From Anaeramoeba flamelloides (lineage: Eukaryota > Metamonada > Anaeramoebidae), in contig JANTQA010000036.1 in NCBI GenBank assembly GCA_027625915.1, positions 12,049,001 through 12,113,000 on the forward strand: DNA of 64,000 nt, given 5' to 3'. Below, one piece after another: positions 58,301 through 64,000 of the stretch (its first letter is position 1; each line of letters begins with the position of its first letter). Position numbers and translations under genes: made by a program. The notes beneath the pieces were generated by a model. It was not told the DNA's origin. It made no database searches and worked only from the letters and a program-made list of their open reading frames with translations.

Positions 58301-61300
58301 TTCAGAAAAAGATTCTGGGGTCTTTTTGAACCCAAATAGTAAATTAGAAAAAGAGATAAACCTAATTAGATCGAATTTGGATGTGTATATTCTTTAAAAC
58401 AAATTCTTCAAAAAAAAACATTATCTTCATTTTTTAAGACATATAATTAAGCTATCTTGATTTTACAATTTATCTAATAATAAATTTAAAATTTGATAAT
58501 TTTTACATTTTAGAAAGTGTTTTTTAGAAAGTAAAGTTTTAAATTGAATCTCAATAACAAATTGTTTGAATAGATTCTATCTTTGGGGTTACCTTACCAC
58601 ACAAAAAATGCAAAATAAATAGTAATTATCACTAATTCTAAAACAAAAAAAAAAAAAAACTCAATACTTTTGTTATGTATTAACAAAGTTGATGATAGTC
58701 TATAAGGTATTTTTAAAAATGGGACATTTTTTGTAGTATTCCAAATAATATTCTCGTTGTTAGGTGGTTTCTATTTGCAAATTGGTAATGATATAATATG
58801 AAGAGGAATATTAAAACTGAATGAATAAGTTACTATTGGTTTGTATTCCAAAATATGTTTATCGAAATATTTCGAAAAAATCAAAAAATAAACACTTTTT
58901 TTATACCAAACGAAGGTACTGTCAAATTTCAATAAAAAACTGGCAAAATGATAAGGACACAAACAATTTTTGAAACAAAAAAATACAGTTATAAGTTTTC
59001 CATTCTATTGGAAAATTTATCAAGATTAAAACTCTTCGGAAAAAAGTTTTTTATGATCTTCATAAAAAGAAGAAAATATTCATCAATTTTTACAACTTAA
59101 AAAATAACCTTATAAAAATTAAGATCATGAAACTTTGATATCTTTAATTAAAGTTATACCTTATAAACAAATTTAATTATTATGAAGAATCAATTAATGA
59201 TAAATAATAATTTTGGATATTTGTTTTGTTTATATTGGAATTAAGTAAAATAAAGATATTTTAAAATAAATTTGCTCTGATATTACCTTGAAATCTAAAC
59301 TTTGTTTCTGTCAAAGGTTCACAATTTTTTTTTTCAAATATCAATTATATTTTTTTACACAAGACCTTTGAAGAATAAACAAAGAAATAAGTAGAATAAT
59401 ACACATCGGAGAATAGTTTATATTCATACGAAGTAAAACGAATAAACCAATCAATTTTCATCAAAATTGAAAAATACGAATTGTTAGTAAAATTCTTATT
59501 TCCTATTGAGAAAAAAAGAATAAGATCCATTTTGATCTCCAATTAAAGATCAAATAAAATTCCAATAAAAATCAATATCATTTCTCTACAATCATTTTTA
59601 CTGTTTCAATAATATTAGAATAACGCGCTTTCACTTGGTAACTATCGATCTTGCATTTGAAAAAAAATTTTTGCAACTGAATGACGTATCAAAATAAAAA
59701 TCTAAAAAAAAAAGAAAGCAAAAATGTGATTTAAATTTTCAATTTTCCAATTCAAAATTTTTTCTTCTAGTATCCATTCAAACTCTTTAAACACATATGA
59801 TCACTTACAACTGGGTTACTTTGACTGGAAAATGGTTTTGCTTTTATAAAAAAAAAACAAATAAAGATGACAATTAAAATAAAAATAAAAATTACCTAAA
59901 CATTGCTTCGATATCATGCACAGGATTAAAAGACACATCTAATATTACGGCATATCTCGAGGAAACCAAATTTATTCCTTCCCCGCCAGCTAAAGTTGAA
60001 ACCATTAAAGCCATAGAATTTTGGTTTGAAAAGTTCTCGATGATATTTTTTCTTTCAATTAATGGAGTTGCACCATCGATTCTTTCCCATTCGATATCCA
60101 TATCTTCGAGACATCTACAAACCCAATCCTGTTCAACTCTCCAACTTACAAACACTACAAACTGTTCATTTTGATTTTTAAACTCAAGAAATAATAATTT
60201 CAACATTTGAGCCTTGGGGCTAAATTTCAAGTTATCCATTGCCGGTAAATCGACATTATTAATCAAGTGTTGGAAATGCGCATTATTTTCAAATCTTTTG
60301 TCGTTAATTAAAGGTGGGTGGCAAGCAATGTAGGAGAATAAAGAATAAATGATAAAGACTTCATTATTATGAGAAAAATTTTTGAATGCGTTATTTAATT
60401 GAATTTGGATAGAAGACGGGTGTAAAATTATCACTGTATCGTAAATATTAACGCTTAATAGAGACTTCAATGTTTTCACATCATGTCTAATAATGAAATG
60501 GGAAAGTTGGTTTTTAAGAACAAAGGATCTGAATTTTGCCTTTCTTTTTAATTGGTAACTTGAAGTTAAAAATACTTGGCAAGGCTTTGAAAAAAATTGC
60601 TTAAATTCTGTGTCGGAACCCAAGAAATTTGGCGCAATAAATTCAACCATATTTTTAAATTCTAATAACATATTTTGGATTGGAAACCCAGTAAGAACTA
60701 TTCTTTTTCTTGTTTGAAATTTCATTAATAATTTGGAGATCATTGTTCCTTGATTTCTAATCCGATGCCCTTCATCAAAAATTATAATATCGCAAGAAAA
60801 GATTTTTTTGGCAATTTCTGGATTATTGTTTGCCGTGGTAGTAAACCTTTCGTACGACATCAGAATTACTTTTCTTTTAAAATACTTAAAAACTGAGGAA
60901 TTGCCATCATAAATTCTTGTTTTGATGTCTTTGTTGATTAACCATTTTTTAAATTCATTTTTCCAATTATCCAATACAATGGCTGGACAAACTATTATAA
61001 TATTTTTTTTATTTTTTTTAAGACTACCCCTGCCGCTGGTGTTATCAGTTTCTATGCTTTTATTTTTACTTTTGTTTTTATTTTTGTCTTTGTCTGTGTT
61101 TTTGCCTTTGCCTTTGCTTTTGCCTTTGCTTTTACTTTTGCTGTTGTTTTTTTTTTCGCTTTTGCTTTTACTTTTGCTTTTTATTTTCTTTTGCTTTTGA
61201 TTTTTCTTGATCTTCTTTATCTTCTTTTTCTTTTTTCTTCCCTTTTTTTGATTCGTCTCTGTCAAATATAAATACAAATAAACAATCACAGTAAGGGTTT

Positions 61301-61823
61301 TACCTAAGCCCATACAATCAGCCAAAATGCATCCTTGATTTTTTTCGATCGTTCTGTTATATAAAAATTTCACTCCTAAGATTTGATGTGGATATAATAA
61401 TTTAAATTTTTTTGGTATTTTTATTTTATCATATTCTTCCTTTGTTAAAGGAAATGACTCTTTGGTATACTTGTGGATTATTTCAATGGATTTTCTTTTT
61501 TCAACGACCGGATTATTTTTTTCAGATAAAAAAAAGTTTGTATCTTGATTTACAATTTGTTTTTCCTTTTCCTTTTCCTTTTCCTTTTCTTTTTCTTTTT
61601 CTTTTTCTTTTTCTTTTTCTTTGGGATTCTGAATTTCTTTTTGATCATTATTTTTTAATAAATCAATTGGCTCGCTCATTTTTCGACTTAATAAAATATA
61701 TTTTTTTGTTTTTTTTTTTTTTCTTCTTCTAATTGCGGTGGGTGAAATTCTTTGATTATGTTTAGTAGCGATAGTATTAGTATTCTGCTTCAAAATTAGA
61801 TTCATATCCAGATCTATATTCAT
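55338..61823 (-). CDS. SNF2-family ATPase, ATRX/ARIP4 type
   Basis: Two exons, 59896-61823 and 55338-56706, joined across a 3189-bp intron (donor GTAATT, acceptor TTGTAG, phase 2), 1098 aa. Start ATG 61823 has an in-frame TAA about 90 bases upstream; the intervening codons look coding, so an upstream exon is not excluded. Helicase motifs: LYPHQILGVKFL, motif I ADCMGLGKT at 168-176 (ATRX has AHCMGLGKT), IIVCPAIVLDNW (Ia), DEGH at 350-353, LTGFPIQN (III), WERIDGAT, STLAGGEGINL, and across the splice AMFR|LFRFGQTR (VI), then YIYRF, NIYSRQVVKEGLSRRILD, the ATRX-type C-terminal motif. The protein should translocate on DNA and remodel nucleosomes. A Lys/Ser-rich insert (about 191-257) splits motifs I and Ia. 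The tail from about 690 is low complexity, and no ADD domain is present. Confidence 0.92.
57280..59050. repeat. Inverted repeat pair inside the SNF2 intron
   Basis: 57280-57560 and the reverse complement of 58805-59050 align over about 250 bases: shared AACTGTATTTT.TTGTTT, TCGTTTGGTATAAAAAA, GTGTTTATTTTT and ATTTCCAATA. A third, weaker copy is at 57960-58140 (CACTTGGTACAGAAAAAA). The outer pair encloses about 1.2 kb of AT-rich DNA. It may be a foldback element inserted in the intron; no transposase was recognised. Confidence 0.5.
61562..61620 (-). repeat. Hexanucleotide repeat encoding (KE)n
   Basis: (TTTTCC/TTTTCT)n on the plus strand gives a Lys-Glu alternating tract at residues about 68-88 of the SNF2 protein. 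In frame, so length changes alter only the linker before the ATPase domain. Confidence 0.85.
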
Positions 61824-62077
61824 ATCGTTATTGTTCTTGGTATTTAAATTTAGCTTGCTATTTGCCTTTTTCTTTTTAACACCAGTATTTTCTTCAGAAT
61901 TTCTACAAAATAATTAGGTAGAAATTAATAGAAAAATAAATAAATATAATTATTTATATTTTATTAAATAAACTAAATTCCAAAAATTTGGACACAATTT
62001 AAACAGTTGAAAGAATGGCAATACAACTTTCCATTCAAAATTTGGAAATAATTTTGATTTTACACAAACTATTTTTT
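61824..62077. promoter_or_regulatory. 5' flank of the SNF2 gene
   Basis: About 80 bases directly upstream of the ATG have coding-like composition in frame (RNSEENTGVKKKKANSK...), preceded by TTATTTTGTAG, an acceptor-like sequence at about 61903-61912. Either a 5' untranslated exon or a real upstream exon begins here. Further upstream is AT-rich. Confidence 0.3.
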
Positions 62078-62292
62078 CATTTTTTGTTCTATTACTGTTT
62101 TGTTTTCATTTCCTTTTTTACAGTTACTTAATCTGTTTCGTTAGATCAGTAAAATATTTTTCCGAATGGTTGATCGATTGTTAATGCTGAGTTTAGTTCA
62201 TAGAAAAATAATAAAAATTAGCTGATGGTATCTAATTATTTGATTGATCAATAATTGTTAGTGAAATTTCAACAAATTTAGCAATACAATTT
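62078..62292 (+). repeat. Dispersed repeat, pair with 32.6 kb
   Basis: Diverged colinear partner of 32598-32815, including TTTTTCCGAA.GGTTGAT and CTGATGGTATCT. Non-coding. Confidence 0.45.
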
Positions 62293-63077
62293 TTTGTTTG
62301 ACTCGTTTCATCATTTTTGGACATAGAGATTTTTTTTTTTATGTTTTATATTTTTTTCTTTTTTTTTTGGATTAAAATGATTACATATAAAATCATTAAT
62401 ACTCTGTAACTTAAACTGTGATTTAATAGTAAGGTTTGAAAAAATATAATAAATTGTTTTTTTTTTTTGCCTATTTTTGATTTTGGATGTGTCCAAATTT
62501 TTGTAATGGAGTTTATTTGAAATTTATAACTAAATCATTGATTACAAGAAAGTTTAAATATTTTTGTATTTTGGATATTATTATTATTTTATTATAATTT
62601 TTCTTGTCATTTTTTTTTTTATTTTGATAAACTTTCTTTAATTACTCATTTCTCTCAATAAATAAATAAATTCTCTTGTATTTTATTTACTTTTTTTTTC
62701 AAAAATTTTTGGGGTATTGTTATCATTGAAATTTGAGAATAAATGGCAAATGAAAAAAAAAAAACACAAACTGTTTTAATGTTATTCAATTAAGTTTATA
62801 AAATTCAAATTGGGAAATCAATGATATATATATATATATATATAATGAAAGATATTCTAACCTTTCAAAGAAGGTTTTCTTCAATTTTTTTTCAAGACAA
62901 AACTTTCATTTAAATGAAGAAAATTTTCTTTTATTAAAAAAAAAGTTTAAAAAGAAATAGTTTTTGATATCAAACAAGATATATTAAAAATTAATAATTT
63001 ACTTTATAAATTATTTGATAAAAATGAAATAGTACACAAAATGAAAAAAATTACAAAAAATTACAAAATCTGATAAA
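62293..63077. other. AT-rich spacer
   Basis: Only homopolymers, a (TA)n tract at about 62824-62845 and Lys-rich chance frames. Nothing else seen. Confidence 0.5.
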
Positions 63078-63480
63078 TGAAGAATTTAATAAAAATAAAA
63101 ACTTTTGGAAAACATTAAATAAAATTAGAGAAACCTCTACAAAAATGTTTTTAAAACAATGAAACCATATTCAAAGTGTATAACGATTTTGTAAAATCAA
63201 TTAGTCAAAAACCTAATAATAATAATATTAATTATATTAAAAAAATTAAAATTTCTTAAAATTTACAAATTCCAATTGACCTTTAGGATATTTTTGATCA
63301 GATAAAATTAAAGAAATTATCAAATTCCAAAAAAAAAAAAAAAAAGTTGAAGAATTTGATAAAATATGTCCCTACGACCCAAAAAACACTAAAAATGGAA
63401 AATTGATCAAATACTTTCCATTAATACAATTAATAAAACTAAATGAAAAAATAAAAATAAATAAAGTTTCAATTTAACTT
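63078..63480 (+). pseudogene. Decayed coding remnant, possibly of a retroelement
   Basis: Plus-strand peptide fragments in changing frames: KNFWKTLNKIRETSTKM near 63095, NDFVKSISQKPNN near 63185, then DKICPYDPKNTKNGKLIKYF ending with TAA at about 63478. FWKTLNKI recalls the segment before the reverse transcriptase of non-LTR (LINE) proteins, but no RT motif is present, so the origin is uncertain. The last part overlaps the 580-bp dispersed repeat. Confidence 0.25.
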
Positions 63481-63944
63481 TTTCTTGAAAACATTTTTTG
63501 CCAAAATGATTGAATTCAAACTTGAAATTATGAATATTTTTAGATAGAATATCTTGTTTTAACTCATTTACAAAAACAAATTCTAAATTATGGGAATTTT
63601 CTTTTCACAAAATGCACTAATTTGGTCTTCAAATGTTTTTTTTATTTTTAAATGGTAAAATTAAAAAAACAGTTAAACTAAAAAGATAAACTCTCAGGAA
63701 AAGCATTCTAATTTAATATATTAACTTATTCTTTACTTTCAAACTTTTCTCAACCCCAATTTTTCAAAAAAAAATAAAAAAGTGCACAGTAATTTCAAAA
63801 AATATTTTCGATATTCAAAAGTTGAGAGTGTTTTTATTCTAAAAAAAAAATATCCCAGTGGTTAATTGAATTAAGTTAAAAACTTAGATTTCGAAAAATA
63901 TTAATCAGAAAAAAATAGTGCTTAATTTTATTAAGGACATATAT
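63363..63944 (+). repeat. 580-bp dispersed repeat, copy 2
   Basis: Partner of 15957-16535, same orientation, with a few substitutions and indels. It begins inside a reading frame and ends at TTAAGGACATAT, where the two copies stop matching abruptly. The sharp shared right end is typical of a 3'-anchored mobile or duplicated unit. The remaining 56 bases of the window show nothing. Confidence 0.7.
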
Positions 63945-64000
63945 CATTTTAAATCCATAAAAAATCAAAGTGTGTAATATTTATTAAATTATGATTGTTT

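Noticed and set aside
1-64000. Ciliate or other reassigned-stop genetic code suggested by extreme AT content
   Set aside because: Long ORFs contain no in-frame TAA/TAG/TGA, and recognised proteins end at expected C-termini with TAA or TAG.

Overview
The window looks like nuclear DNA of an AT-rich, intron-bearing protist. Coding exons are markedly richer in G+C than their surroundings. Introns follow GT-AG and range from about 110 bp to about 3.2 kb. TAA and TAG are used as ordinary stops, so a ciliate-type code is unlikely. Spacers and introns are full of poly-A/poly-T, (TA)n tracts and short inverted repeats. An Anaeramoeba-like or other free-living amoeboid protist would fit the gene content (large Cys-rich receptor-like membrane proteins with GCC2/GCC3-type repeats), but that placement is inference.

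Seven genes are well supported. Four are chromatin-related: a class I (Rpd3/HDAC1-type) histone deacetylase, partial, at 700-3298 (-); an ASH2/Bre2-like SPRY protein at 13294-14025 (+); a small two-exon SAP30-like Sin3-binding protein at 29958-30474 (-), with exons too short to stand out as open frames; and an ATRX/ARIP4-type SNF2 ATPase at 55338-61823 (-). Three encode large membrane proteins. The gene at 18754-24830 (+, five exons, about 1203 aa) has an N-terminal 11/7-residue repeat array and a polytopic core. The gene at 37917-44749 (+, four exons, about 1755 aa) has a signal peptide, a beta-helix-like region, about 28 Cys-rich repeats and about ten membrane spans. The gene at 47328-51563 (-, one exon, 1411 aa) has a signal peptide, cadherin-like modules, Cys-rich repeats, a polytopic core and an acidic Ser/Asp tail. 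The last two are convergent.

Layout: 1-3.3 kb HDAC; 3.3-13.3 kb gene-poor, with MITE-like elements; 13.3-14.0 kb ASH2-like; 14-18.7 kb repeats; 18.7-24.8 kb repeat-bearing membrane protein, then a long foldback palindrome at 25.06-25.46 kb; 25.5-37.9 kb mostly AT-rich spacer with SAP30-like at 30 kb; 37.9-51.6 kb the two Cys-rich receptors; 51.6-55.3 kb spacer with a 510-bp terminal-inverted-repeat element; 55.3-61.8 kb SNF2 gene; 61.8-64 kb spacer ending in a 580-bp dispersed repeat that also occurs at 16 kb.

HDAC and SAP30 are partners in Sin3 complexes, ASH2 acts in COMPASS, and ATRX-type ATPases remodel chromatin. The three membrane proteins probably act as surface sensors or channels. 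Nothing in the sequence shows that the two groups are co-regulated. Many short coding-like frames in the spacers fall near inverted repeats and are reported only as weak candidates.
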